Below are positions 47,094 to 58,510 of a stretch of 64,000 bases of DNA, in pieces. The stretch is from Cyathus striatus. Its lineage: Eukaryota > Basidiomycota > Agaricomycetes > Agaricales > Nidulariaceae. A program made the position numbers and the translations under genes. The stretch covers positions 2,542,001-2,606,000 of the forward strand of contig JAOVFP010000014.1 of NCBI GenBank assembly GCA_025738555.1. The letters run 5' to 3'. Position 1 is the stretch's first letter; each line of letters opens with the position of its first letter. The notes beneath the pieces were generated by a model that worked only from the letters and a program-made list of their open reading frames with translations, made no database searches and was not told where the DNA came from.

Positions 47094-47500
47094 AGTTGGG
47101 AGTAGAACACTTGTTGTTCATCAGGCATAAGAACAAGCTGTGGACACTGGAAAGATGTCAATGAAGCTGGCTTACGTCGATTGAGGTAGATGTGTCAGAG
47201 CGAGACGTTGATAAACTATGTTTGGAACATGTTCGTCGTTGGGGGATAGTCACAACAAACGAACAGAGCGTGACGAACAGCAACGAGCGTGAGAAATCGG
47301 AACCCAATACATACAGTAGCGCGCGTTGGGCGTTTATCTTAACAACTGAGATTCTTATCAATTTTAAACTGAGCGAGTCCACAACTGGCTGTCTCGATGA
47401 TAGTTGCAATCGACCCAACTATCATGTAGCACTATGAACCACGCATTCGAAGCTAATACCTCTTAAGCTCCACCAAGACCCTACTCAGTTCATCCTAGCC
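47094..47500 (+). repeat. R1 copy 4, right part
   Basis: Continues the interrupted R1: AGTTGGGAGTAGAACACTTG, then GAGCGTGAGAAATCGGAA, GGGCGTTTATCTTAACAAC and CTAGCCAATTAGTTGG. Confidence 0.6.
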
Positions 47501-48908
47501 AATTAGTTGGCACCAAATAACACATATAAGTAGGACTACATAGGGTACTCAAATATTATCTTTTACTCTCACTCACCCTTCTTCAGCTCGAAGATTCGAC
47601 GTTTAGAAAATAGTATTTATAGTACTGAGTATACTCTACGTTAAACAGGCTGTTTACCTTGAGACCGTCGACACACTCGGAGATAAGAATATCACTTATC
47701 TCCATTGGTAAGCGCGTGCTAAGTTTACACCCTGAACCTTGAGATCAACTCGTTTCGGACTACATCTGCAAATCAACACCCCAGGAAAGGTATATTCTCA
47801 ATCACTCTCTGATTATCGACTATGTATATTTATAGGAATACACCAAGGTTATAGTTGAGCTATAGCATTGGCGGACACATTGATGATTGGGAACTGGTCA
47901 AGCAGACAAGCGATTCTCATCTGATCAAGGCTCAAATCGATTCACCAACATCTTTACCATCCACTCGAGACATCTATACAATCAACACATTGTTATGGTA
48001 TATTCTAGCACATACTACCTCTACTCGTACCGTCGAGTTTCTTCTAAAGTATTCAACTACTTTATTTCTTTTTTTCTAGTAAATCGTATCTTCTCGTACA
48101 TAGAAGAGACTTGTGCATCGTAGAACCACGTAGAACGATCTCGCGTAGAAGAGATTCTACGCGAGTATCCTAGCACTTATTACTTCCGTTTGTATTTAAT
48201 CAGAAGCTCTAGACGATAGCAATACATCCTTTTTACCCATTTAAATCACACCGCTTCGATAAGCCTAAGAACCTTGTATTAGATACCGACCACGCTATCT
48301 AACTACTTGACTACAGTACAAGACCTCGCTCTGTACACCTTACCACAGTCCTAAGAGCGTCAAGACACGCTCTGACCTTCGCGTTGATACTCTTTACGCG
48401 ACTATCGCTTACGAGTACATCGGCTGTACCTTATTGATCAGCGACCGATATAGACCGGTAAGTACATCGGGTCCCCAACTCGACTCAAGACTCAAGACTC
48501 ACTTACAAAGGTAACGGACTATTTTATTCACTAACTAGGTATATTCATCGGAATACACCACCGTTACGAGTGCACAACCCATAACACACATGGATAACAC
48601 ATAGCCCAAGGGGAGTGACAAACCTGTACAGCACAGCGCACTCGTGAGACGTAATCGAGCATGATCATATCGCTTAGCTAGTCTGCTCACGTTAGATGCG
48701 GCAATATTTGCCAGAATATAACGATTGTAGTCAGAATGTAGTGAAGCTCAGCGATGGATAACTATCATGCTCGAAATAAAATACATCAAGGGTCTATCTT
48801 AAATCAGCTGCCATGAGTGTGGCCTATTGTGATCTCATCCAAATTTGTCTCATTAAAAATACAAGTAATTCGATAGGTTACACTAACCCAATACCTTTCA
48901 CTGGGACT
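47501..48908. other. unassigned; possible LTR fragment and hairpin
   Basis: No protein family recognised. GGTATATTC...GGAATACACCA occurs twice (about 47788-47845 and 48539-48560), hinting at a decayed repeat. CTCGCGTAGAAGAGATTCTACGCGAG (given as arms CTCGCGTAGAA and TTCTACGCGAG) at about 48140-48166 forms a perfect 11-bp stem. No RNA gene could be assigned. Confidence 0.25.
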
Positions 48909-48916
48909 CAGCCATT

Positions 48917-50220
48917 CAAGAGGTGTCAGATCCACCGATCTTGAGTCGGAACATGAACTTTTACATCAACCCTGACTTGATGTGATTTCGGGAAACACCG
49001 AGCCTCGGCTTCGCAATGGCATTGCCAGGGCCCAGAGCATCGGGTGGGATCGGTCGGCAGGTCGGCATATCTTTTTAAACCTTCGTGAAGTGCTTGTTAT
49101 CGAGTCAAGTAGAGTAAGTATTGGACTCTTTGAACTTATCTTTTACTTGCTCCCTCTACTAAATTAGTTGGTTATTGAGTATAATAATATGTAACACAAC
49201 GTATTAATATTATATTAAGTAATGAAAGGATCATTCGCCATGTTCAACGTAGAGGTGAGAGAAGATTGCAGGTATTAGTAGCTGAAACAACCGGTACCAC
49301 CTGTCGAAGTGGTGGATAGTTATAGGCTTGAATTAGGAGGGGCTGTATTATTGGGGTGTATTAGATGCGGAATTGATCTTGGTGGGTAATATTGTGAAGT
49401 CGAATTTGAACGTATGCATTGTGCGGATTCTGTTTGCAAGATATGAGCGGTAGCAGTGTTCTGGCAGCCATTGGATCATCTTTTATCATATTTCCCTGCA
49501 ACAGCCAATGGCATGCCGCAATGTATGCAGCTATTAAATATTGATTGCGCCGATGCATGGAAAACAGGCCCCGTGGTTACTTGAGATCTTGGAGCACAAA
49601 AGCGACCGCACACACAGTATAGACGTTACTGTGTTGATTTCTAATATGTCATATGGTGGCAGATGACGGTTGGAAGTATCGTGAATGACGAAAGAATATG
49701 TGTGGTGAGAACCGGAGATTGGGCAGTGGGAGCGACGTTGAATTGGAACAGGATCAAAACATTGCATCCATGATTGACATAGATAGAACAGCGATTACAG
49801 AAAATTTTAACGTTCCAAGCTGGGCATCCTCTTCATAAAGAGGATCCAAATAAAAAAGAAGATATGTTCACAATAAATTGGTCTGACGAGGTGTTTACAC
49901 AATAGAGAAGAGTAGGTTAGACGTCACCAATATATATACTGCTATGTACAGGTAACTTCCATCGTACTTGAATAAGTGAGGAGAATGGGACGCGTCTGGA
50001 AACGTGAGTGTGATAAAGTGATGTTGTTGTAAGGAATGACAAGCGAAAGATAATGGGTGGAAGTAAACCTGACAGTAGCTGACAACGCGTCAGCGCCGGA
50101 ACAGGCTGCTGCCGCCGGAGATTCAACATGGTGGCAACGTGCTAAACCGCTTTAGGGGGGAGGGAGGGGTCTAACCGTCTACGGATTATGTTCCGAGATC
50201 GGTGGATCTGACGCCTCTTG
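48917..50220. mobile_element. hAT-like TIR element (1.3 kb), non-autonomous
   Basis: Ends CAAGAGGTGTCAGATCCACC and inverted GGTGGATCTGACGCCTCTTG, with pairing extending to CGGAACAT about 40 bases in. The flanks CAGCCATT (48909-48916) and CAGCCATC (50221-50228) form an 8-bp duplication with one transition. The interior shows no transposase; the short frames are unremarkable. An 8-bp TSD suggests hAT. Confidence 0.65.
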
Positions 50221-50228
50221 CAGCCATC

Positions 50229-50740
50229 AGCTTCCGGAACATCATATCCCGAAGAAGCAAAACACGAACTAATGGAACCGTATCCACCTCATGTTAAATT
50301 CGGAAAACCATTAGGAAATTTCGACCAGAAATGAAATGGGTGCTCACTATTTATGATGATGATGAGGCATATGAATGCGATCAAATGTGCCGCGGAAACG
50401 TGTGGCATTCATCGATCAATTTGATGGAATTCAATTCATCTACAACACGATGGCAGAGGCATCAGATCAAAGCGCGGAGGCGCAATAGTGAGTGGGCATT
50501 AATCTAGTGATTCATAGCAGTGTCGGAATGTCTGTCATATGTCATACAAATCAAGGCAGTTTCCATTTTTCGAGTTACAAGTAAGTTCCTAAGTTAAGTT
50601 CTAGTTGAGTTCAATTCGAGTTACTGGTAACTCGAAAAGTTAACGGCCCCAATGGAATATGGCGTAACCTGACTTATATTTAAGGTTGCCTGAGATAATC
50701 GCCAACTATCATCTCCTTCTCTTCCTTTTGACATTGCTTA
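50229..50740. other. intergenic / promoter region, nothing specific
   Basis: Upstream of the DUF6533 pseudogene. GAGTTCAATTCGAGTTACTGG-like words recur (about 50570-50640). No TATA box is evident. Confidence 0.25.
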
Positions 50741-52137
50741 TGCCAAATTCAAGTACTACGCAAGCGGAGTTGCTTTTTCTTCGAGGAATTCAACAGATAA
50801 ATCTCTCTTGCAGTATGTGTATACTTAGATATTGTTAGAGGCTTGCAATGCTAATATCGCTTTTCAGTATCTGCCATCGCTTTTCTGCTATATGATGTTG
50901 CTTTGAATCTTTTTGAAGAAATTAGGTTGATATGGAGGTGTGTATTGGTTGTAGAATCTTTTCTCTTAGATATTTTGGTAAACTTTTATTGGTGTGGAAA
51001 TAGATTGCGTTGGTCAGCTCCGAAAGTGCTTTATCTTTTGTGCCGATACTATCCCCTTCTCTTCCTTTTGTACGTTAATTTTTAGTATCCTGGAATTGAA
51101 ATTGATTGAATTTTAGCATTCAATTAGCCTGTAAGTCCGCTACAATTATCTGCGAGTAGGCATTCCAAAATTAATAAATCTAGTCCCTTATGGCCTTGCT
51201 CGTGTAAGACTGTCTTACTATATTACGATTGTCTGCTGATAAATACGCTATGCTCACAGCTGTAAGAAGTCCATTCCTTCCTGTTATAACTAAAATCAAG
51301 CCACATATCAAAAATAATAGGAGCTGTCGATTTTCATTTTGGTTCGGTCAACTGTACGTACTTAAGATTAGTGAGGCATTAATCTTATATGCATTTAATT
51401 TTGAAGAGGAAGTATTCTTCCAGTTTCAGCTGCCACACATATTATTTTTTCAATAAGAACAATTGCACTGTATCGTCATAACACGTCGGGTACGGTCGCG
51501 CCACTACTGTATCCATTTCGCAATGCTGAAACACGTATCAGTCATTTGGCTCTTGGTAATCCTAGAAACTTGTAAGTTATCGTAAAATATCAGCAGCCAT
51601 AGTTACTTATCAAATTTATTTCGAGCTTTCTTTGGTGTATGTTCTTTATTCTAATTTGACCATGATTCTGAAACGCACAGCTAAAATGACGTGTATAGCT
51701 TCAACTGGTTTCGCGTATTTTGCAAGCTATTACAATGGAAGAGACTGGCGTTCCGTTGCCTGATATATCCCTCTGCTGGTCGGATATAGATGAGCTCCGT
51801 TTGTATAAGTTAGAACTTATTTTTGCGTATGTGATGATCATTTTTTCTTACCTTGGGCTCGGCCTCACACCGACAAAGGATACCAACTGTATGCTCTGAG
51901 GGTGAGTTAGGATCACGATGTTACAATGTTATTTTAACGGATGGACATACTAACTGTAATATGTACCCAGCTTTATTCTTTGCGTTAACAGCAAGAAAAT
52001 TCTTTCAATATGCCAACATCAGAGATTATGTACGCTTATCGCGCTCAAGCAGACTGATGGTTACATATGCACGAGATGGTGTAATGTTTCCATTGATGTC
52101 AGTAACTCGCTCTTCTACGTTAAATTGCCAAGGTTAA
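50741..52137 (+). pseudogene. DUF6533-like 7TM gene, decayed
   Basis: ATG 50741 (MPNSSTTQAELLFLRGIQQI), intron, then ISAIAFLLYDVALNLFEEI and RLIW, which is the DUF6533 core (LLYD...EEI-x-x-IW). After another intron comes LRWSAPKVLYLLCRYYPLLF, the family's VLYLLNRY segment. Downstream, FWFGQLYVLKISEALILYAF (about 51340-51400) and MYPALFFALTARKFFQYANI with ARDGVMFPLM (51961-52090) correspond to later helices. Splice sites between these blocks are hard to join and frames shift, so it is probably not functional. Related to the gene at 1-1494. Function of the family unknown. Confidence 0.5.
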
Positions 52138-53129
52138 CACGACCTCATATATAGAATGTTTGGTATTAATATCAGTTTCTTACATTTTTGCTACAGAAAT
52201 ACCTGACCTCATCGTCTGCAGTGATTCTTCTGATATACTGTTTGACATCATTTAGAGACCCACCAGATTGGACGGGCGGTATCATCTATCCGTGCGTTGT
52301 CTAAACTCCGGGATCTTTACACTTATCAGCCATTCACCATTATATATACATGTAGATGGGTAATAGCGCTTTATTCTTTCTGTGTATGATTTCAGATTTC
52401 CAACTCTTGACTCGCCTGATTTTACAACGTTTTAGGGATCGCGCTTAATACTCAACCTCCGTAAATCTGCTCGATCTAATAATGATACTTCCCAAAGGAC
52501 AACTTTACATATTTTCGGGGGTACATTATGGGACAGCCAAGAGACTGACGGGGAGGGAGAACTATAATTTGACTGTCGTTCGGACACCTGTAAATCATTG
52601 ACACTACAGAAATGAACATAGTTGTATGATTTTTTGAAGATTAGACACGACTCTGGTAATTCGACTTGAGATGCTTCATATCTGCAAGCTCTGTCACGTA
52701 TTCGTCTGGATGCAAACATATGTTCACGGATTCAAAGTCTACCGGCATACTTGGGGCATGTGACGAATATTGAATCTACAAAATACCACTTAGCACTGAG
52801 GTATTAAATCCTAATTAAAAAAATGAACATACATAGCTACGTGATTAGTGTACGTTTTCCTAGAGCGGATCCTAACAGAATTCTTGCCAGGACCGTCTGG
52901 GTTAAGCACAAAAGTATCATATTTTGTGTAGGTAAGGTTAGATGTGCGCGCTGTGTGCTCATTCACGTAGTTCTTATAGTATATTAATGAAAAATGATGT
53001 TTATATTATCTTAGAAGTCGATTCTACGTACACGCGTCCATGAGTGGGATCAGGAATGCTTTCAAATTCGAAAAGTGATAAAATTCATCTCCTACAACGT
53101 TTTTAGACAACAAGTACGGAGATGCATAG
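52138..53129. other. unassigned intergenic sequence
   Basis: AT-rich; short frames only. May include 3' remnants of the preceding DUF6533 gene. Confidence 0.25.
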
Positions 53130-53803
53130 GTGGTAACGAATGCCTTAATCCCCAACAATAACGTACACATCATCGCTATCCTCAACAGTACAATAGAAAC
53201 ACCGTGCTCTGGCATAGGTGGGGCAACAGCTTCGAGTGCGTTTTAACGAGACGCAAATTGTTAGATGGTGGAAGCGGAAGCAGGTAGCGGATGATAGCTG
53301 GTTGGAAATGAACGCCGCGTCTGGGTGGGGAGTAGACTGTGAAGGATAGGTGCTGAGGTAGGACCTTGTTTTTGCCTCGTTCCTCAATATCTCCTTCGGA
53401 TTCAGCCTCTACTACGTTCGCCTCGTCCGCAGCGCCATCTCTATCCTGATATCCCCCTCAAACGTCACATACTCCTCATCAGGGTTTCCCTGGCACAACA
53501 TAAGCGCTGAGCTCACGCGTGGCTTGTGGAAGCAACTTCGAATAGCATTCTGACTGAGGACGAGACCCAAGAGGTAGGATGTTGGAGGCAGGCAGCAGCT
53601 GGTAGTGGATCGGCGCTAAGGTATGCATTCTATGTCGGGGGTATGGAGTAGTATATCTATTAGTATTAATCATTAATGTATGTTTACGAAAATGCTCGAA
53701 GAGAAAAGGCGCATACCTTCACCGCCTGTCTTGGCGCAGTCAATGACGGGGCTCTCTGGAGGACGCACAAGAACATTCGAAAACCACGCTGTAGGTGTCC
53801 ACG
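53130..53803 (+). repeat. R1 copy 5, left part
   Basis: Matches copy 1 from CTATCCTCAACAGTACAAT through GGAGTAGACTGTGAAGGAT to GTAGGTGTCCACG, where it is interrupted. It continues at 55409 with GTGTCCACGTGGTTCCAAGA. Confidence 0.65.
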
Positions 53804-55408
53804 CAGGCTCCTAAAACCAGCACGCTCGTATCTCGCTACAACCTCCTTAGGTAAACAGAGTCAAATATTTGCTTAAGGCAAATAAACCTAAGGGAGGTTC
53901 TGCTCGATAGAGCGGCTGGCACAAGTCGTCACCGAAATTTCCCCGTGGACCCTTGCCATCAACAGGGAAATCGACGGCGGAGCACGCCGCGTTCCCACCT
54001 CATACTTACCCGCCTACTACAGTTATCTGAGCCTCATACTCTTCACGTACTTAAGTATGAGCTATGCTTGCTGACTGCAGCACTGATATGTACTACTTAC
54101 CGCTTAGGATAAGTATCAGGCTTACATGGTTCTTAAATACAATGTGGAACACCTTTCATTTTCTAAGTATCAGTGGTCATTCTCTGTTAAATTTTGTTAC
54201 ATATAGTACTGAACACATGCTCTGAAGAGTCCATTGGTGTATTCATCATTGTATCTTGCTAAATATTAAAATAATTCCTATTGCAATATCTGTATTGTGG
54301 TTGATTACACTATAAGTCTTTCTTCATAGATTGATGAAAGTACCTTCTGAATATACACTATTGACTTTGCACCATGAGCCTTTGGTGGCAGGAAACCTGT
54401 TGGAGTGCAAGCGTTGTTTATACAATCCGTGTGCTATTGGTATTGAAGTAAACGACGCATCGACGATGACGACGTTACATTTGGCCTCATAGCACGCAGG
54501 GGGAGGAAGCAAGAGGCAAATGGATAAGTATTTACGGTACATTGTAAACTACTTAAATACAAAGAAAGCGGAGCACATTGTCTGGAGAATACATAAGAAG
54601 TATAGTAAACTATCTAAATGCATATGTGGAGGTAGCGGGCGCTGATGATCATGAAGACATTTGATTAGTAATATATTTCTACAATTGGTGCACCGTACCA
54701 TTTAGGTAGGAGCCGCACTTTCCTTGCCAATTGATCTGGTACAGCGACTTAGTAATTAAATTTTTGATCTATAAGTAAATTAAGAAGTCATCCACTCTCC
54801 CCAGTTGTCTCTTGACTTATGAGAGCGAAGGTGAGCTGGACTTATGCCACATAGAGCCTGATATACCGTTTACTTACATTCATTACCTATTATAGTGCAT
54901 AACTATTCTATAGGCACGTCATTCCATTACAACCAGCGTTCAGCATTGAGTTATTTTATTGTTTAACTGTTGGTGAAGTACATACCTACAGGATGCTTTA
55001 TTTTTAATCTTTCATTCCAATTCATATGCATTTATAGGCCAATAACTTTCAAAAATCCAGTTTATTCTATACTCCACTGGAATACAAGTATTAAGTACAG
55101 CATTCAACAAGCATAGTTCAAGAAAGATCAAAAATATATTATTGGATTTTAGAATACTTAAGTATGTGGAGAGTATGAGGCTCAGATAACTGTAGTAGGT
55201 GGGTAAGTATGAGGTGGGAACGCGGCGTGCTCCGCCGTCGATTTCCCTGTTGATGGCAAGGGTCCACGGGGAAATTTCGGTGACGACTTGTGCCAGCTGC
55301 TCTATCGAGCAGAACCTCCCTTAGGTTTATTTGCCTTCAGCAAATATTTGACTCTATTTACCTAAGGAGGTTGTAGTGAGATACGAGCGTGCTGGTTTTA
55401 GGAGCCTG
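53804..55408. mobile_element. MULE-type non-autonomous element, 255-bp TIRs
   Basis: Begins CAGGCTCCTAAAACCAGCAC and ends with its reverse complement. The inverted arms (53804-54058 and 55154-55408) match almost perfectly over 255 bp. A perfect 9-bp duplication GTGTCCACG flanks it (53795-53803, 55409-55417). R1 copy 1 at about 25292 keeps the uninterrupted site. The interior (about 1.1 kb) is AT-rich without a transposase. Long TIRs plus a 9-bp TSD indicate the Mutator superfamily. The arms' high identity suggests a recent insertion. It shares no ends with the MULE at 37783. Confidence 0.9.
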
Positions 55409-55557
55409 GTGTCCACGTGGTTCCAAGATACGTTTACGATGCGCAAGTTCTCTTCAGTAACAGTGATTGAATCTATAACCGAGATTCTTGCTGCAGCTGG
55501 GCTGAAACGATCAACGACCCGGCGGCCTACTCGATCCTTATCTGAGCCCTATGATTC
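55409..55557 (+). repeat. R1 copy 5, right part
   Basis: GGTTCCAAGATACGTTTACG and the following bases continue R1 to CCTTATCTGAGCCCTATGATT, after which a different tandem repeat starts. Confidence 0.6.
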
Positions 55558-56590
55558 GGGGTCACCAATCACACACACCACACCAGCGTGACAGCCGTCA
55601 CGCGCCCTTTTCCATTGACCCAGTCGAATATCTCAAGCTACAACTTAGTACAAGCCTCTGATTACCTTCAAATAACTTGCATTATATACATTTGAATAGT
55701 ATCCTTAATATTACTGAATGGATATGTGTGTATTGGTTATATCATTATAAAATTGCAAGTTAATGCAATCTCTCTGCCAAAAATAGGCATCAAATCAGTA
55801 TTTCTGTCCCCAGCTCTCAGAATTGCAATATTCCGACTTTCTTCAATAACAAATATTATACAGTAAAGGTAATAGAACAATGTTGTTGAGCCAGAATTTT
55901 GAAAAATAATCTCTGGCCATGATATCTGGTATATCATATGTCATTATTTTGGAGTAACAATCACAAATTAAAATTTCGGGCTCAACAGTTTTATTCTCTT
56001 AATAGAACTGATCATATTTTGTCACTAACACGAGTTGTGAAATTGAGTTCCCGTTGCACGGCCGCAGTTTCAAGTGGGGGTCACCAATTTGACATGTCAC
56101 ACCAGTGTGACAGTGATGCATGCCCATTTTGCATGGACTCAGTGAAATATCTTTTCCTACAGATACTCAATCACTTTAAAATAACTTGCATGATATGTAA
56201 TTGAGTAATATATTTAATCTGATATAATTATATTTTTAGTAGTTTAATACATAAATTTAAATTTGCATAATAGTCCAACCTCTGCCAAAATATGCATCAA
56301 ATCAGTAATATTGTGCCCAGTCTTCAGATTTTCACTTTATCCACTAATCTTAAGGACAAAAGTTATATAATTTAACATAAGGAACAAAACTGTTGAGCCA
56401 GAAGTTTAAGAAACCTTCTTTAACCAGTCAATCATGCAAGGTAACACACAAGATCTTGAGGTAAAAGTCAAAAAATAAAAATTCAGGCTCAACAGTTCTA
56501 TTCTAATACTAAATATGAGTACTTTTTGTCATTAAAGTTAGCTGTGAAAGTGAAATTCTGATGAGTGGCCGTAGATACAAGTTTTGCCCT
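55558..56590 (+). repeat. diverged tandem duplication, two ~515-bp units
   Basis: Unit 1 (55558 to about 56070) and unit 2 (about 56072-56590) share GGGTCACCAATY, CACACCAG...GTGACAG, TTCAAATAACTTGCAT or TTTAAAATAACTTGCAT, CTCTGCCAAAA, GCATCAAATCAGTA, TGTTGAGCCAGAA and CTCAACAGTT in the same order. No coding. Confidence 0.65.
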
Positions 56591-57320
56591 CCTAAATAGC
56601 GTGAGAAACTAGTATGACATACACTCAAGTTGCGCTGTGAACCACCATTAGACAGCTATTCTCTTCATAATAATTATTCTGACTCAATATTGTTGTTAAT
56701 ATGTTGTAGCTGAGCACCTCATATCACTATCACTAATTAAAATAATCAGTTTCCATGAAGCAATTGAAGTTGGAATTTCGCTGTATCAAAGAGCATGGGA
56801 AATTAGCACAGTACACTTGGAAATACCACACATACACCACTTAAACAATATCTCCAAGTGATAACTTGGCGGAAATTCATAAAATAAGCTTTATTATACT
56901 ACATTTGAACTACTGGAGACTTTCGACCACTTGTTCAGGGCATCCGGTGCGTGACGCCAAATATTGGTTTGATCAAGTGTTCAAGCCCTGAATAAGGCGT
57001 GACACAGGGTAATTCTGTTCATGCCTGGCGGCCGCCTATGTTGAGCGCTGGGCGCTCAGCGCTCAGCCAGCTAGCCACTGTCGGAAGGCAGGTAATCAAT
57101 TGGTATTCATTCAATTCAACCAATGTAGGGTAGATTTAATTTGATATATTAGCCAGGATCGCATTCGTTCTCATTTTCACTTATACTACATTAGTGACTC
57201 CGAGCTCTTGCTCCCTTCTCCCCTCAGGTCTCGCATTTGCGAACTTGAGGTGAGTTAGCATGCTATAGTTGTCTTGTTTTCTTGACTTACTTAAATACAC
57301 TTTAAATATGGGCAGAAGAA

Positions 57321-58451
57321 ATGCAGACATTGCATTCTTTAGATTTGATTCCTCTTCACATACAAAAACAGTTGTTCCCTAGCCTGACAACCTCGATCAA
57401 GCAACTTTTTGAATACCCACTTCCCCTCCACACTGCGGACACATTTCGCAAAAATGTGCCGCTGCAAAGCTTCTTTAGTACAAGCAGTGCAGGATCCGAT
57501 GCTACCGTGGATGTCAATGTATTGAAAACAGCAATGTTACCGCCATCAGATATCATCAAGAAACTCTCAACACAAGGAAGAACAGGTGTTTTATCAGTCC
57601 GCTATGCTCACTGTTTTGAGTCTGTGGTCACAGCGAAACTGTTCCCCCTCTGGACCATTGACTATTGGATTCATGTTTCACATTTGCTATCAGTGAAGAA
57701 AACATGGGCTGCAGCAGAACTATTTCTCCTGAAACAACGAGCATCATCATCTCGCTCAATAGTGAGATGAAATTTATGTGATGAAGCTTTACATGCACTT
57801 CACAATATTCTGTGGAATGAAAATATCAGTGGGATACTATCAAGTGATTCTATTCTTTCACTGGCGACATACCTTACAGTTGGAGAACCTGGATGGCTTT
57901 CAAGTAGACACATCTTGCAAAATCTTGACCTTCTTTGACTTGACATAGTTTGAGCAGGGACTTCATCTTCATATGAAGTCGTTGATGATCACTTCTTTCT
58001 ATTATTAACAAACTTTTACCAAAATCGAAACTCTGGAATATACCAAAGTACGGAGAGAAGCGTACAACTACACTGGACCATGGGAGAAGATTTGGCTCAT
58101 GGGTTATGTGAGAGAATCTGTGGTATTGCCAATGTGCATGGGAATCACTGGGTAGCAATTGTTATAGACTGCAAACAGAAGTTAATCTTCTATGGTGATT
58201 CAAATGGTGGTCTGGACTCGGAGTTACTAGGAGCTCTTGTTTGGTGGACTGAGGCCCACACCGGAACAGCGTTTACTCATGTTCAACTACTGATAACTGG
58301 ACAACATGACACATTTTCATGTGGAATTCTAGCGCTGAATGCTCTTGGTGCATTCACCAATCCCATGCATGTTAGCTTAATCCAGGAATCAGAGGCCATT
58401 ATTGAATGAGTACGGATATTTATGCGAATTGTGAACCGGCACATTGAAACT
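57321..58451 (+). pseudogene. Ulp1-like (C48) cysteine protease part
   Basis: One reading frame from ATG 57321 (true start may be in an earlier exon). SUMO-protease-like triad: GNHWVAIVID (His), FYGDSNGG (Asp), then QHDTFSCGILALNAL (Gln and Cys), at about 58135-58350. The frame is cut by four TGA codons (57768-57770, 57936-57938, 57951-57953, 58408-58410), each between otherwise in-frame family sequence, all readable as former CGA. A GTAAGT donor at 58452 joins it to the transposase part. In relatives I recall, the two parts form one protein. The protease may process transposase or host SUMO conjugates; that role is inferred. Confidence 0.75.
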
Positions 58452-58510
58452 GTAAGTTTAATCTTCAATGTCAAGATTATATTTACAGTCACTAATATCT
58501 TGTTGTTAGC

